A stretch of 64,000 bases of DNA from JBBRHQ01 sp963781345 (GTDB lineage Bacteria; Actinomycetota; Thermoleophilia; Solirubrobacterales; 70-9), in the NCBI GenBank assembly GCA_963781345.1, contig CAWAFQ010000003.1:124001-188000 (forward strand). Reading direction: 5' to 3'. Shown in pieces: positions 1-8,540 of this stretch. The notes beneath the pieces are model-generated. The model saw only the letters and a program-made list of their open reading frames with translations. It had not been told where the DNA came from and did no database searches. Both the position numbers and the translations under genes were made by a program. Positions within the stretch are counted from its first letter, which is position 1. Each line of letters opens with the position of its first letter.

Positions 1-312
1 GACCGCGCGCCGGTAGCGCCGGCGGCGGCGGGTCAGCGCCGATCCGGCCAGCAGCGGGGCGGCGAGCGCCAGCGGGACCGCCGCCGGCGGTCCGCCGAGA
101 AGCAGCCCGGATGCTATCGCCGCTGCGACACCGAGCATCACCAGCCTGCGGCGCTCGAGCGCCGAGGGAAGGTACCCCTCGTGACCGGCGCGCGAGAGCG
201 GCTCCAGAGCCAGCCGGACCCAGGCGGCGAGCGCGGGGGTCGCGAGCACGGCCTCGCGGGCGGCGAGCGCCCCGAGCCCGCCGGCGATCGCGCCGAGGGC
301 CAGCGGCAGCAC
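1..312 (-). CDS. TadB-like type II secretion system F-domain protein (partial)
   Basis: The frame runs off the left edge, so only the first 104 codons are visible. It starts at a GTG 11 bases after the cpaF stop. The protein opens with a hydrophobic helix (LPLALGAIAGGLGALAA), then a short loop containing EPLSRAGHEGYLPSALERRR, then a second hydrophobic stretch ending in an arginine cluster (TRRRRRYRR). This helix-loop-helix start and the position directly after the CpaF ATPase are those of TadB/TadC inner-membrane platform proteins of Flp pili. The F domain itself lies outside the window, so the call rests mainly on context. Confidence 0.6.
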   Translation of the reverse strand, partial: MLPLALGAIAGGLGALAAREAVLATPALAAWVRLALEPLSRAGHEGYLPSALERRRLVMLGVAAAIASGLLLGGPPAAVPLALAAPLLAGSALTRRRRRYRRAV

Positions 313-323
313 CCCGGGCCCGC

Positions 324-1445
324 TCAGGGTCCCTCCCGGCCAGAGCCGCTGATCTCCACGACGTCGCGGACGGCGCTGACCCTGCGGGCGCCACCGGATC
401 CGCGCTCCATCTGGACGACGAGATCGATCCCCCTGTTGAGCTGCTCGCGGATCGCCTCATGTGGGAGCCCGACCCCGGCCATCAGCGCCAGCGTCTCGAG
501 CCGGCGCAGTGCATCAAGGGGAGAGTTCGCGTGCACGGTCGAGAGCGCGCCGTCGTGGCCGGTGTTGAGCGCGGTCAGCAGGTCGAGCGCCTCGGCGCCG
601 CGAACCTCGCCGACGATGATCCGGTCGGGCCGCATCCGCAGGGCGTTGCGAAGCAGGTCGCGAATCGTCACCTCCCCCCTGCCCTCGACGCTCGGCGGGC
701 GGCTCTCGAGGCGGACCACGTGGGGCTGCTGCATCCGCAGCTCGGCGGCGTCCTCGATCGTGACGATCCGCTCGCCCTCGGAGATGAAGCTCGAGAGCGC
801 CCCCAGCATCGTCGTCTTGCCGGAGCCGGTGCCGCCGCTGATGAGGATGCTCATCCGCTGCTCGACCGCCAGCTGCAGCCTCTCGAGGGTCTCCTCGCCA
901 AGGGTTCCCAGCTCGACCAGGCGCCTGGGTCCCGGCCGCTCGGCACTGAACCGCCTGATCGAGACCGCGGCACCGTCGACCGCAAGCGGCGGGATGACGA
1001 CGTTGACGCGGGAGCCGTCGGCGAGCCGGGCGTCGACCATCGGGCTGAGCTCGTCGACCCGGCGCCCGAGCGGTGCCAGGATCCGCTCGATCGCGTTGCG
1101 AAGCTCCTCCTCACCGGAGAACCCGACGGCCGTTGGCTCGATCACCCCGCCGCGCTCGACGTAGACCCGCCGCGGCCCGTTGACCATCACCTCCTCAACC
1201 CCGGGGTCGGCGAGCAGCTCCTCGAGCGGGCCGAGGCCGACCGTGTCGCGCATGATCCTCGCCCGCAGCTCGGCGCGATCCTCAGCGCAGAGCACGGCGG
1301 CGCGATCGTCGACGAGACGAGCAACCGCCTCCCCGAGCTCCTCGTGATCCCGCCTTCCGGCGGCCGCCTCGTTGCGGCGGCGCTCGACCAGGCTCGCCCG
1401 CAGATCCCCCGCGAGTTGGTCAAGGTGGCGATCCCTCGCAGCCAT
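324..1445 (-). CDS. cpaF: CpaF/TadA family pilus-assembly ATPase
   Basis: This is a 373-residue secretion ATPase of the VirB11/GspE superfamily that would power Flp/Tad pilus assembly at the inner membrane. The N-terminal part carries the CpaF signature around residues 70-100 (GLGPLEELLADPGVEEVMVNG). The Walker A motif GGTGSGKT is at about 204-211, the acidic box ending IEDAAEL at about 230-236, Walker B (RIIVGEVRG) at about 275-283, and the histidine box GHDGALSTVHAN at about 297-307. The frame stays open further upstream, but the protein family begins near MAARDRH, which fixes the start at the ATG at 1445. The next gene begins 11 bases past the stop, consistent with an operon. Confidence 0.9.
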   Translation of the reverse strand: MAARDRHLDQLAGDLRASLVERRRNEAAAGRRDHEELGEAVARLVDDRAAVLCAEDRAELRARIMRDTVGLGPLEELLADPGVEEVMVNGPRRVYVERGGVIEPTAVGFSGEEELRNAIERILAPLGRRVDELSPMVDARLADGSRVNVVIPPLAVDGAAVSIRRFSAERPGPRRLVELGTLGEETLERLQLAVEQRMSILISGGTGSGKTTMLGALSSFISEGERIVTIEDAAELRMQQPHVVRLESRPPSVEGRGEVTIRDLLRNALRMRPDRIIVGEVRGAEALDLLTALNTGHDGALSTVHANSPLDALRRLETLALMAGVGLPHEAIREQLNRGIDLVVQMERGSGGARRVSAVRDVVEISGSGREGP

Positions 1446-1506
1446 GTCCCCACAAGCCGAGGCGTGAGCCCTCTCTCCCCCAGGGCGGGGCAATAGGCTA
1501 CGGAGC

Positions 1507-2010
1507 ATGGCTCGAATCGAAGTCCGGCAGGCGGACGTCACCACCCTTCGGGTGGACGCGATCACCAACGCCGCCAACACCCAGCTTCGCCACGGCGGAG
1601 GGGTCGCGGCCGCGATCTCGCGGGCCGGCGGCCCGGTGATCCAGGAGGAGAGCGACGCAGCCGCGCCGATCGGACTCGGCGAGGCGGTCGCCACCAGCGC
1701 CGGGGAGATGCCGGCGAAATGGGTCATCCATGCGGCGACGATGGAGCCCGGCGGGCGCCCGTCGGCGGAGGTGATCCGGGATGCGACCGCGAACACCCTG
1801 CGGCTGGCCGACGAGCTCGGGGCCACCTCGCTGGCGCTGGTGGCCTTCGGCACCGGTGTGGGCAAATTCCCCCTCGACCGGGCGGCAATGATCGAGGTCG
1901 AGGAGTGTGAGCGCCATATTACCGAGGGGACCGGCCTAGAGGTGATCGTCTTCGCCGTCAACGACGGGCGCGCCCTGCTGGCCTTCGAGGAGGCCCTCGC
2001 CGGCGACTAA
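1507..2010 (+). CDS. Macro-domain (ADP-ribose-binding) protein
   Basis: A 167-residue stand-alone macro domain. It shows the family's VDAITNAANT motif near residue 17, the glycine-rich HGGGVAAAI loop after it, and the second substrate loop FGTGVGKFP near residue 118. Macro domains of this size bind or hydrolyse ADP-ribose derivatives, including O-acetyl-ADP-ribose and ADP-ribosylated side chains. The gene lies opposite to the pilus genes on both sides and its last 53 bases overlap the 3' end of the convergent cpaB-like gene, so it does not look like part of that operon. Its substrate cannot be told from the sequence. Confidence 0.85.
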   Translation: MARIEVRQADVTTLRVDAITNAANTQLRHGGGVAAAISRAGGPVIQEESDAAAPIGLGEAVATSAGEMPAKWVIHAATMEPGGRPSAEVIRDATANTLRLADELGATSLALVAFGTGVGKFPLDRAAMIEVEECERHITEGTGLEVIVFAVNDGRALLAFEEALAGD

Positions 2011-2650
2011 GCGGCAGGAGCGTCACCTGCCGGGCGAAGTTCTGGGCGCCGATCAGGCGCAGGGCCTGCCCCCTGGTGAGGCCAAGGGTCGCCGAGGAGA
2101 TCGGCCCCGATCCGTCGGGCCCCGGACCCAGCGAGATCAGCGGTACCGACTGGGCGGCGACGTAGGTGCGCCCGGGACCGGTGCTGCGGGGCTCGGTGGT
2201 TACGACCACATCCACTCGGGTGGCGGCGGAGGTCGAGCCGGAGGAAGCGAGTGCCCCGGCCCCCGATACGTTGATCTCAACCGGTCCGCGCCGCGGCCCG
2301 AGCCCCGGAGGCCGCGGAGGCTCCAGAGGTGCCCGCAGCCCTGATGCGATCACGTAGGAGCCGGCGGGGAGGTCCGCCACCGGCTCGAGCCCGAAGGCGC
2401 GACCGGGGGCCGAGAGCGCACCCGGTGGGACGAAGCGCTCGGGAACGCGCCGGACCTCGAGCTCGCCTTTCAGCTCGCCGGGCCCGATCGGCTCTCCCCT
2501 CTTCAACGTGGTCCGGGTGACGAGAACCGGACGCAGTCTCCCGTAGCTGTCGACGACGCTGGCGCCGTATCCATCGACGATCGAGCCGGCGAGGAGCGCC
2601 GCCAGGCCGGCGAGCAGGGCGAAGGCGGCGGCCCGGCGACGACGGCTCAT
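1958..2650 (-). CDS. CpaB/RcpC-like SAF-domain pilus assembly protein
   Basis: A 230-residue protein with an N-terminal membrane anchor (AAAFALLAGLAALLAGSIV) and a following SAF-type domain. The segment VLVTRTTLKRGEPIGPGEL resembles the start of SAF domains in CpaB, and VPPGALSAPGRAFGLEPVADLPAGSYV resembles the second half. CpaB/RcpC proteins sit at the envelope and assist secretion of Flp pili, which fits the cpaF and tadB genes about 500 bases downstream on the same strand. The inserted macro gene on the other strand separates them. The C-terminal tail is rich in arginine and proline. The domain call is good, and the pilus role is inferred from neighbours. Confidence 0.7.
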   Translation of the reverse strand: MSRRRRAAAFALLAGLAALLAGSIVDGYGASVVDSYGRLRPVLVTRTTLKRGEPIGPGELKGELEVRRVPERFVPPGALSAPGRAFGLEPVADLPAGSYVIASGLRAPLEPPRPPGLGPRRGPVEINVSGAGALASSGSTSAATRVDVVVTTEPRSTGPGRTYVAAQSVPLISLGPGPDGSGPISSATLGLTRGQALRLIGAQNFARQVTLLPLSRRRGPPRRPAGRARR

Positions 2651-2665
2651 CCCACTCAGCGTCCC

Positions 2666-3397
2666 TCAGGCGGCACGACCATGCCGCTCCGCGCCCAGCG
2701 GGAGCTCGAGGACCGCGAGCGCGCCCCGCTCGGTGCGATCGAAGACGAAACGGCCTCCGTGGGCAGCGGCGACCCGGCGAACGACCGCCAGTCCGTGGCC
2801 GTGGCGCCTGCGCCCAGTGAGCCTGGCGATCGCCTCCGAGGGGGATTCCCTGCGCGAGGGGGGACGGTCGGCGGTGCCGCTGTCGGCAACGGCGATATGC
2901 AGGCGCCCGCGTCGCGTGCTCGCATCGACGGTGATCGTCGGCCCGCCGTGCTCGATCGCGTTGACGATCAGGTTGTCGAGGGCCTGCGCCAACTCGGCCC
3001 GGTCGCCGCGCAGCAGCGGCAGCCCGGCCCGCCAGCGCAGCTCGATCTTCGCTCCGGCGAGGCTCGCGCGCGAGCGCCAGCGAGCGACCGCTGACTCGAC
3101 CAGAGTCCGGCACGGAACCGGTCCCAGCGGCCGGCGGCGCTCGCCGCCGTTGATCTCGGCGTCGATCCTGGCGAGCGCCGAGAGTGCGAGATGCACGGTG
3201 CCCGGCAGGCGCGGCCCGGCGGCCCCGACCGGGCCTGTAGCCATCAGCGCCAGTGACTGCAGCGGCCTCCTCAGCTCATGAAGGGCCTCGTTCAGGGTCC
3301 TGCGCAGCCGGACGGCGCGGAGCCTTTGGCCGACGACCAAGAACACCAGCGCGGCTCCCAGGGGCCACCCCGCCTCTGCGCCCCCGAGCCGGGTCAC
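2666..3397 (-). CDS. Sensor histidine kinase with no extracellular sensor domain
   Basis: A 243-residue kinase with one short hydrophobic segment at the N-terminus (AGWPLGAALVFLVVGQRL) and no room for a sensor domain. The H box is HELRRPLQSL near residue 41, the N box NLIVNAIEHGG near residue 146, and the ATP-lid region ends with HGHGLAVVRRVAAAHGG. It would phosphorylate the response regulator whose gene overlaps its start by four bases (ATGA). The pair lies beside Flp pilus genes on the same strand and could control them, but no regulatory site was identified. Without a sensor domain it may sense through a partner or through the membrane. Confidence 0.85.
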   Translation of the reverse strand: MTRLGGAEAGWPLGAALVFLVVGQRLRAVRLRRTLNEALHELRRPLQSLALMATGPVGAAGPRLPGTVHLALSALARIDAEINGGERRRPLGPVPCRTLVESAVARWRSRASLAGAKIELRWRAGLPLLRGDRAELAQALDNLIVNAIEHGGPTITVDASTRRGRLHIAVADSGTADRPPSRRESPSEAIARLTGRRRHGHGLAVVRRVAAAHGGRFVFDRTERGALAVLELPLGAERHGRAA

Positions 3398-4107
3398 CCG
3401 TCTATGAGCCGGTAGCCGACGCCCCAGCAGTTGACGACGAAATTTCCGTTGTCCGGGTCGAGCTTGCGCCGCAGCCGGCTCGCGTGGGAATCCAGCGTCC
3501 GCGTCCGCCCCAGCGATCGGTAGCCCCAGACGTCGCGCAGCAGCTCCTCCTTGGTGAACACCCGTGTCGGATCCGCGGCGAGCGCCCGCAGCAGCGAGAA
3601 CTCCTTGTTGGATAGATCGACCAGGCGGTCGGAGACGGTGACCCGGCGCCGAACAGGGTCGATGACGATCTCACCGACCCGGCGCGGGCCCCGTCGCTCG
3701 CCGCGGTGGCGCCGCAGGACGGCGACGATCCTCGCGCGGAGCTCGGGATAGTGGAAGGGCTTGACCAGGTAGTCATCAGCGCCTGTTTCGAGACCGCGAA
3801 CCCGGTCATCACTCCCACTGCGTCCGGAGACGACGATCACCGGAAGGGCCGAGTCGAAGCGGGAGGTGGCCCCCTCGGCCTCGCGGATCTCCCGCAGGAC
3901 GTCGAGGCCACCGGCATCCGGGAGGCAGAGGTCGAGCACCATCAGGTCGGGCTGGTTGAAGCTGCAGAGCCGAAGCGCGTCGGAGGCGCTCGGCGCCGGC
4001 AGGACCTCGAACCTATCGGCCGTCAAGTGGTCGCAGAGCAGCTCCAGGGTCGCCTCGTCGTCCTCGCAGACGACGACGGTGGCGATGTCTCGGCGCTCGG
4101 GAAGCAT
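3394..4107 (-). CDS. OmpR-family response regulator
   Basis: A 237-residue two-domain regulator. The receiver domain has the acidic pair EDD near residues 15-17, the phospho-acceptor Asp59 within LMVLDLCLP, and the conserved lysine in DDYLVKPF. The C-terminal winged-helix DNA-binding domain is recognised from the segment SNKEFSLLRALAADPTRVFTKEELLRDVWGY and the final VGYRLI motif. It is translated first and overlaps the histidine kinase gene by four bases, so the two are co-translated. Binding targets cannot be read from the sequence, although the downstream Flp pilus genes are plausible candidates. Confidence 0.92.
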   Translation of the reverse strand: MLPERRDIATVVVCEDDEATLELLCDHLTADRFEVLPAPSASDALRLCSFNQPDLMVLDLCLPDAGGLDVLREIREAEGATSRFDSALPVIVVSGRSGSDDRVRGLETGADDYLVKPFHYPELRARIVAVLRRHRGERRGPRRVGEIVIDPVRRRVTVSDRLVDLSNKEFSLLRALAADPTRVFTKEELLRDVWGYRSLGRTRTLDSHASRLRRKLDPDNGNFVVNCWGVGYRLIDG

Positions 4108-4689
4108 GCGCGACTAAGGGACAGGCGGCGCGGACTCTCCCCCGGCGCTATCGCTGCCAGCTCATGGTTCGTCGGTGCGCGCCCAGAGGAGGGCGCAGCG
4201 ACAATCACGCCGTGGCCTTACCCACGTATTCATTGTTTGCACCGTTTCCTGTCCGGATCGAGGTGAGACGCCGCGGCGGAATGCGAGCCCGAGCGAGTGC
4301 CCGATTTGCGGCGGCGCCAGCAGCTACCGCCTTCACGCGAGGGTGTTGCACAAAGGTCGCGCGGAAGAGCCAGGCCACGGCGGCTGGCCGCGCTCCCGCA
4401 GCGGCCGAGATCCCGCGTAACGAGACGAGCCCGAATCAACTGAGTTTCGCCTTACACGTTTTCTAAGAGGGGGTCGAGATCGGCTCTCAGAGCCTCGCTT
4501 GGGGTTTGTGCGACAGCCTCACGCGAAGGGAGGCGCGCGATTCGCCGGCGCAACGGGACGACCTGACCTCATGCTGCTGGTCATCCGGAGCCGAAGCGGA
4601 AGCGATGCAATCGTCGCTGCGAGTCCGCCGGTGACGCGAATCGGTTAGCGTCGCCGTGCACTGCAATGGGGTGGTAAGGAGGAGCGAGC
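4108..4689. other. Intergenic region of about 580 bases
   Basis: This gap separates two divergent genes, the response regulator and the methyltransferase, so it must carry both promoters. A strong ribosome-binding site (AAGGAGG) lies at its right end, directly before the methyltransferase ATG. Local composition is less GC-rich than in the genes around 4441-4470. A short frame near 4290-4420 encodes a CPICGG zinc-knuckle-like motif but has no further support. No RNA gene or repeat was recognised. Confidence 0.5.
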
Positions 4690-5550
4690 ATGGAATCCAA
4701 GGCGATCGACCCGGTCGACTTCCGCGAGGCGCAGCACAAGCACTGGGACTCTGCTGCGGTGGGATGGAAGGAGTGGAGCGAGTTCAATGACAGCGCAGAC
4801 GGGCACATCAGCGAGCGGCTGGTGGAGCTCGCTGACGTGCAGTCGGGAAGCCGGGTCCTGGACGTCGCCGCCGGCTATGGCGAGCCGGCGCTCACCGCCG
4901 CGCGTAAGGCCGGCCCGGAGGGCCGCGTTGTGGCCACGGACATCTCCGCCGAGATGCTCGCGTTCGGGCGTGAACGCGCGGCGGCGGCCGGCTTGGGCAA
5001 CGTCGAGTTCATGGAGTCGGACGCCTCCAGCCTCGATTTTCCGCACGCGAGCTTCGACGCCGCCGTCTCGCGCTGGGGAATCATCTTCGAGCCTGACGCG
5101 GAGGCCGCCGCGGGGCGCATCCGAGGCTTCCTCAAGCCGGGCGCGCGGATGGCGATCAGCTCGTGGGGCGAGCCCGATCAGGTCCCCTTCCTCTCGATTC
5201 CGATGAGGACGACGATGGAGCGGCTGGACGTGCCCCCGCCCCCGGCCGGAACGCCCGGGCCCCTCTCCCGGCCCACCCCCGCTGCCATCGGCGGGTTGCT
5301 CGAAGGAGGTGGGTTCTCGAAGGTCGCCGTGGAGCAGGACGAGGTCACCTTCGAGTTCGACTCCCCGGAGCACTTCACCGCCTACATCAGGGCGATCTCC
5401 GCCCCGATCCGGGCGATGATCGAGCAGCACGCAGGCGAGGCCCAGGAAGAGGCCTGGGACGCGATCACGCAGGCCGCAGCGGATGCGGGGGGTGGCTCGA
5501 AGCCGCTGAGCTTCTCGAACGTGGTGCTGCTCGCCTCGGCAACCGCCTAG
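4690..5550 (+). CDS. Class I SAM-dependent methyltransferase
   Basis: A 286-residue Rossmann-fold methyltransferase. Motif I is VLDVAAGYGEPAL near residue 57, followed by VVATDISAEML (acidic residue that holds the SAM ribose) and a post-II motif FDAAVSRWGIIFEPD. The pattern is that of the type-11/UbiE-like group, which methylates small molecules; the acceptor cannot be predicted. The start is supported by an AAGGAGG site seven bases upstream of the ATG. The gene stands alone and is followed by a strong hairpin at 5617-5652. Confidence 0.85.
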   Translation: MESKAIDPVDFREAQHKHWDSAAVGWKEWSEFNDSADGHISERLVELADVQSGSRVLDVAAGYGEPALTAARKAGPEGRVVATDISAEMLAFGRERAAAAGLGNVEFMESDASSLDFPHASFDAAVSRWGIIFEPDAEAAAGRIRGFLKPGARMAISSWGEPDQVPFLSIPMRTTMERLDVPPPPAGTPGPLSRPTPAAIGGLLEGGGFSKVAVEQDEVTFEFDSPEHFTAYIRAISAPIRAMIEQHAGEAQEEAWDAITQAAADAGGGSKPLSFSNVVLLASATA

Positions 5551-5616
5551 CGCCCGTCTCGCACGAACTCGGGAGGCCGACCACGACGAGCCGGTCGGAC
5601 GGGGCCCCTGTTCGCT

Positions 5617-5652
5617 GAACGGAATCGGTCGTTGGGGCGACCGATTCCGTTC
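5617..5652. terminator. Perfect 15-bp hairpin between convergent genes
   Basis: Two 15-base arms, beginning GAACGGAATC on the left and ending GATTCCGTTC on the right, pair perfectly around a six-base TTGGGG loop. It lies between the methyltransferase (plus strand) and the DUF192 gene (minus strand), so it probably ends transcription from both sides. There is no clear T-run. Confidence 0.7.
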
Positions 5653-5712
5653 ACTCAACTGAGACCAGAGGCCACGCGCACGTCGTCAACCAAGACCAAG
5701 CCACGAGGTCGT

Positions 5713-6078
5713 TCAACCCCCGGAGCCACCGACGAAGCCGAGGAGGTCGGTCGGGTGGGGGACCTCCAGCACGGCCTGTGCGCCGCGGCAGGCGACGACC
5801 CGCCGGGCGGGCAGAGCCCGGCGGCGCTCGATCGGGCGCTCCTCCCCGTCGAGAAAGACGATGTCGAGCGCGAAGCGCATGCCGAAGGTGTGCACGCAGG
5901 AGCAGTGCGGGATCAGCAGGCCAGGGCCGGCCCTGCTCCGATCAAGAAGCGCGAGGCCCAGCAGGCGGGCCGCGGAGCCCTCTGCGACGGGCACCCGCAA
6001 CCCCAGCATCTCCGCGTAGCGCGCTCGCCTCAACCGCAGGGGCCGGCTGCTCCTCGCCGGGTTCTTCTCGGGGCTCAT
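5713..6078 (-). CDS. DUF192 family protein
   Basis: A protein of about 121 residues with the DUF192 signature: ARLLGLALLDRS, then GLLIPHCSCVHTFGMRFALDIVFLD, in which the HTFGM-RF-DIVFLD pattern is typical. The function of the family is unsettled. Members are often small secreted or envelope proteins, but no clear signal peptide is seen here. The frame is open further upstream, but an ATG at 6078 clears the preceding heliorhodopsin gene by 67 bases; an ATG at 6009 is also possible and would give the domain alone. It lies on the same strand directly after the heliorhodopsin and may be co-transcribed. Confidence 0.75.
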   Translation of the reverse strand: MSPEKNPARSSRPLRLRRARYAEMLGLRVPVAEGSAARLLGLALLDRSRAGPGLLIPHCSCVHTFGMRFALDIVFLDGEERPIERRRALPARRVVACRGAQAVLEVPHPTDLLGFVGGSGG

Positions 6079-6145
6079 GGAGCGCCAAGGGCGCTCGGAT
6101 TCGAGCTCTCCCCCGTGAACGGCTGCAGTCGCTTCTGGCCGGGCG

Positions 6146-6949
6146 TCAGCCGCCGGCGAGGGCGCCGAAGTAGACCTGCCAGGCGAGGGCACTCTTGGCG
6201 ACCAGGCTCAGGACCAGGTAGATCTTCTCGGCGAACAGCGGGTCCGCCCATCGCCCACGGCCCCGGTACTGGAGCCACATGTTGACCGCGAAGGTGTTGA
6301 AGAGCAGCAGCAGGGTGACGAAGATCGCGATCACGAATCCGGGCACCCCGTCGCCGTTGCCGGCCGAGACTGCGAGCTGGAGCGCGATCGCGATCCAGGG
6401 GACGGCGCCGATGATGCAGCCGTAGGCGAATGGGCGCCAGTCCACGGCCTCGCGCCCGATGTTGACGCGCTCCATCACGAGCCCGAAGAGGATCATCGCC
6501 GCGTTGGCGCCGAAGAGCGCGATCAGCGCGGTGCCTTCGGTCACGCCCGAGAGCATCGCGATCAAGACGATCATCAGCGAGGCGCTGACCGAGTACTCCC
6601 ACCAGCGGGCCGGGTTGACCCCCCGCTCGACCTGCTTCTCATACCAGCGCCGCGCCCAGGTCCCAACCGAGAGATGGTCGATCGCGGCGAGTAGGAGAAA
6701 GGCGGCGATCGCAAGGTCGATCCTGAGTTCGAACAGCTCCGCGGGGCCGCCGTAGCTGCCGGCGCCCGGCGGACCGGTGAGGTAGGTCACGTTCACCGGC
6801 AGCGACGCTGCGGTGGCGAGCGCCAGGATCGCGATCGCCTGCACCAGGTGCAGAGCGCCGACGCCCAGGTTCCAGCGGTTCAGGCTCGCGAAAGTTCTCG
6901 CCCTCGCACCGGGGCGAGGCGCTTCGAGGTGGTCGGATTGTTCGTTCAC
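6146..6949 (-). CDS. Heliorhodopsin
   Basis: A 267-residue seven-helix membrane protein. The last helix holds SLVAKSALAWQV, whose Lys252 matches the retinal-binding lysine of heliorhodopsins. Helix 3 has RWWEYSVSASLMIVLIAML with Glu119 at the counter-ion position, helix 1 has ALHLVQ with a buried His34, and the loop after helix 1 carries YLTGPPG, all typical of the family. Heliorhodopsins are light-sensing retinal proteins with inverted membrane orientation and, in characterised members, no ion pumping. The GTG at 6949 leaves a 25-residue N-terminus, as in known members; a TTG at 7000 is an alternative. No retinal-synthesis gene is visible in the window. Confidence 0.9.
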   Translation of the reverse strand: MNEQSDHLEAPRPGARARTFASLNRWNLGVGALHLVQAIAILALATAASLPVNVTYLTGPPGAGSYGGPAELFELRIDLAIAAFLLLAAIDHLSVGTWARRWYEKQVERGVNPARWWEYSVSASLMIVLIAMLSGVTEGTALIALFGANAAMILFGLVMERVNIGREAVDWRPFAYGCIIGAVPWIAIALQLAVSAGNGDGVPGFVIAIFVTLLLLFNTFAVNMWLQYRGRGRWADPLFAEKIYLVLSLVAKSALAWQVYFGALAGG

Positions 6950-7124
6950 GTGAGAGGGATACGGTGGGAAGCCCGGGTCGGTTGGGGCCGCGAGCCGCAA
7001 TCATCTGCCCGCGGTGCAAACCCTCGTTCAGTGCCTGCCCCACGCACGCGCCGGGATAGGATGATCGGCATGATGCGGACCCTGCCCCGTCGGGGAGTGT
7101 CGGCGGAGCAGACAAGGCTTCAAC

Positions 7125-7592
7125 GTGGATAAGAAGACGACCCGAAGAGGGAACTACGAATCCGGCTCGGACTACGTGCTCGAGTACGGCGAGCTGCGCT
7201 TCTCCTTCAACGAGGAGGATTTCGCACAGCGGGTCGAGCAGGCGGCTGTGAAGCTCGGATTCGTCGGCCAGGGCCTCAATCGCTTCGAGCTCGAGGACCT
7301 GCTCGACCTCGCCGTCAGCGGCGAGATCGCCGAGCCCTCCTCTCCCCTGGGCGCCCACATCAACGAGAACTGGGAAGACCTGGTCGGTCCCGCCAACCGC
7401 AGCCTCGTCCACTGGATCCGCAGGCTCGTCTTCCGCGGCGCCTGGCTCGACCAGCGCGTCAAGGAGGGCGAGCTCGACGTCGTCTTCGACGAGTCAAGCC
7501 AGAGCTTCGGCTACGTCCAGCCCGATCGCAGCTCAGAGCTGATCGAGCTCTCCCGTGAGCCGTCCTGGCGCCGCATCGCCTACCGGCGCTGA
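7125..7592 (+). CDS. Conserved-looking hypothetical protein, 155 residues
   Basis: I do not recognise this protein. It is soluble, acidic in the middle and basic at both ends, with no signal peptide, membrane segment or cysteine motif. It begins with a GTG preceded by an AAGG element. Codon use fits the genome and the frame ends cleanly, so it is probably a real gene. It is divergent from the heliorhodopsin, with a shared upstream region of about 175 bases, and its 3' end overlaps the convergent nitrilase gene by 60 bases. Confidence 0.65.
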   Translation: MDKKTTRRGNYESGSDYVLEYGELRFSFNEEDFAQRVEQAAVKLGFVGQGLNRFELEDLLDLAVSGEIAEPSSPLGAHINENWEDLVGPANRSLVHWIRRLVFRGAWLDQRVKEGELDVVFDESSQSFGYVQPDRSSELIELSREPSWRRIAYRR

Positions 7593-8504
7593 GCCGGGCT
7601 CTGCGAGCGCGTCGAGCAGCACGTCCTCGCGGCTGTAGTGGCCGACGGCGTCGAACCAGCGCTTTGCGTGCAGCCCCGCGCGCAGGTCGCAATCGGCGGT
7701 GACGATTCCCTCCTCGCCCCAGAGGGGCCCTGCGATGAGCTCGCCCTCGTCGGGCTCGACGATCGCGGCGCCGCCGTTGCCGAGCACGTCGCGCCCCTCT
7801 GGCAGCGGCACCGGGAAGTCGTCGGGAAATGCCGAGGCGGGGATGAACTGGGGAACCGAGACGACGAAGGCTCCCGACTCAACCGCAATGTGGCGCATCG
7901 ACGCCAGCCACAGGTCCGAGTCATCGGCGGTCGGAGCAAGCCAGATCTGAGGGCCGCCCTTGTAGACGGCGTAGCGGGCCAGCGGCATCCTGTTCTCCCA
8001 GCAGATCAGGCCCCCGATCCTGCCCAGAGAGGTCTCGGTGACGTCGAGGTCGTCGCCGGCGCCGATTCCGTGGAAGAGCTTCTCGTGGTGGGTCGGCATC
8101 AGCTTGCGGTGCTTCCAGAGCAGCCCCTCGGGCCCGATCAGCAGAAGCGCGTTGTAGAGGCTTCCGGGGCGCTCGGACTCACGCTCGTTGACACCGATCG
8201 CGCAGTGCAGGCCGGTCTCCCGGCAGGCCTCAGCGAGGAGATCGACCTGGGGCCCCGGCACGTCGACGGAGTTTTCCCAGAGGCGTTGCCAGAGATCGTC
8301 GTAGCCCTCGAAGGAGGAGGCGTCCTTGCCCCAGGAGTTCGACGGGTAGACGGGCACGAACGTCTCCGGCAGGACCGCGAGGTCGACTCCGTCCGCCGCG
8401 CACTCGTGCAGCAGCCCCACGGCCTTCTCGATGGTGGCGTCGGCGTCGAGGATCACGGGCGTCGCCTGCACCGCGGCGACGCGGACCGTCGCAAATGAAG
8501 TCAT
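7533..8504 (-). CDS. Nitrilase family carbon-nitrogen hydrolase
   Basis: A 323-residue member of the nitrilase branch. The catalytic triad is visible: Glu47 in LPETF, Lys133 in HRKLMPTHHEK and Cys167 in ICWENRMP. The CWEN sequence and the length are typical of true nitrilases, which turn nitriles into carboxylic acids and ammonia, rather than amidases. The region YPSNSWG near residue 54 also matches that branch. It forms homo-oligomers in the cytoplasm in known cases. The substrate is not predictable. It overlaps the end of the convergent unknown gene and is upstream of no obvious partner. Confidence 0.88.
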   Translation of the reverse strand: MTSFATVRVAAVQATPVILDADATIEKAVGLLHECAADGVDLAVLPETFVPVYPSNSWGKDASSFEGYDDLWQRLWENSVDVPGPQVDLLAEACRETGLHCAIGVNERESERPGSLYNALLLIGPEGLLWKHRKLMPTHHEKLFHGIGAGDDLDVTETSLGRIGGLICWENRMPLARYAVYKGGPQIWLAPTADDSDLWLASMRHIAVESGAFVVSVPQFIPASAFPDDFPVPLPEGRDVLGNGGAAIVEPDEGELIAGPLWGEEGIVTADCDLRAGLHAKRWFDAVGHYSREDVLLDALAEPGSAPVGDAAPGRLTGELDQL

Positions 8505-8540
8505 CGTCGCGAGCGTACACCGCCGGGCGCTCGCAAGCGG

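Noticed and set aside
4175..4420. Plus-strand frame with a CPICGG zinc-knuckle-like motif
   Set aside because: Only one short motif resembles a protein; the rest is arginine-rich, composition does not fit a gene and no ribosome-binding site is present.
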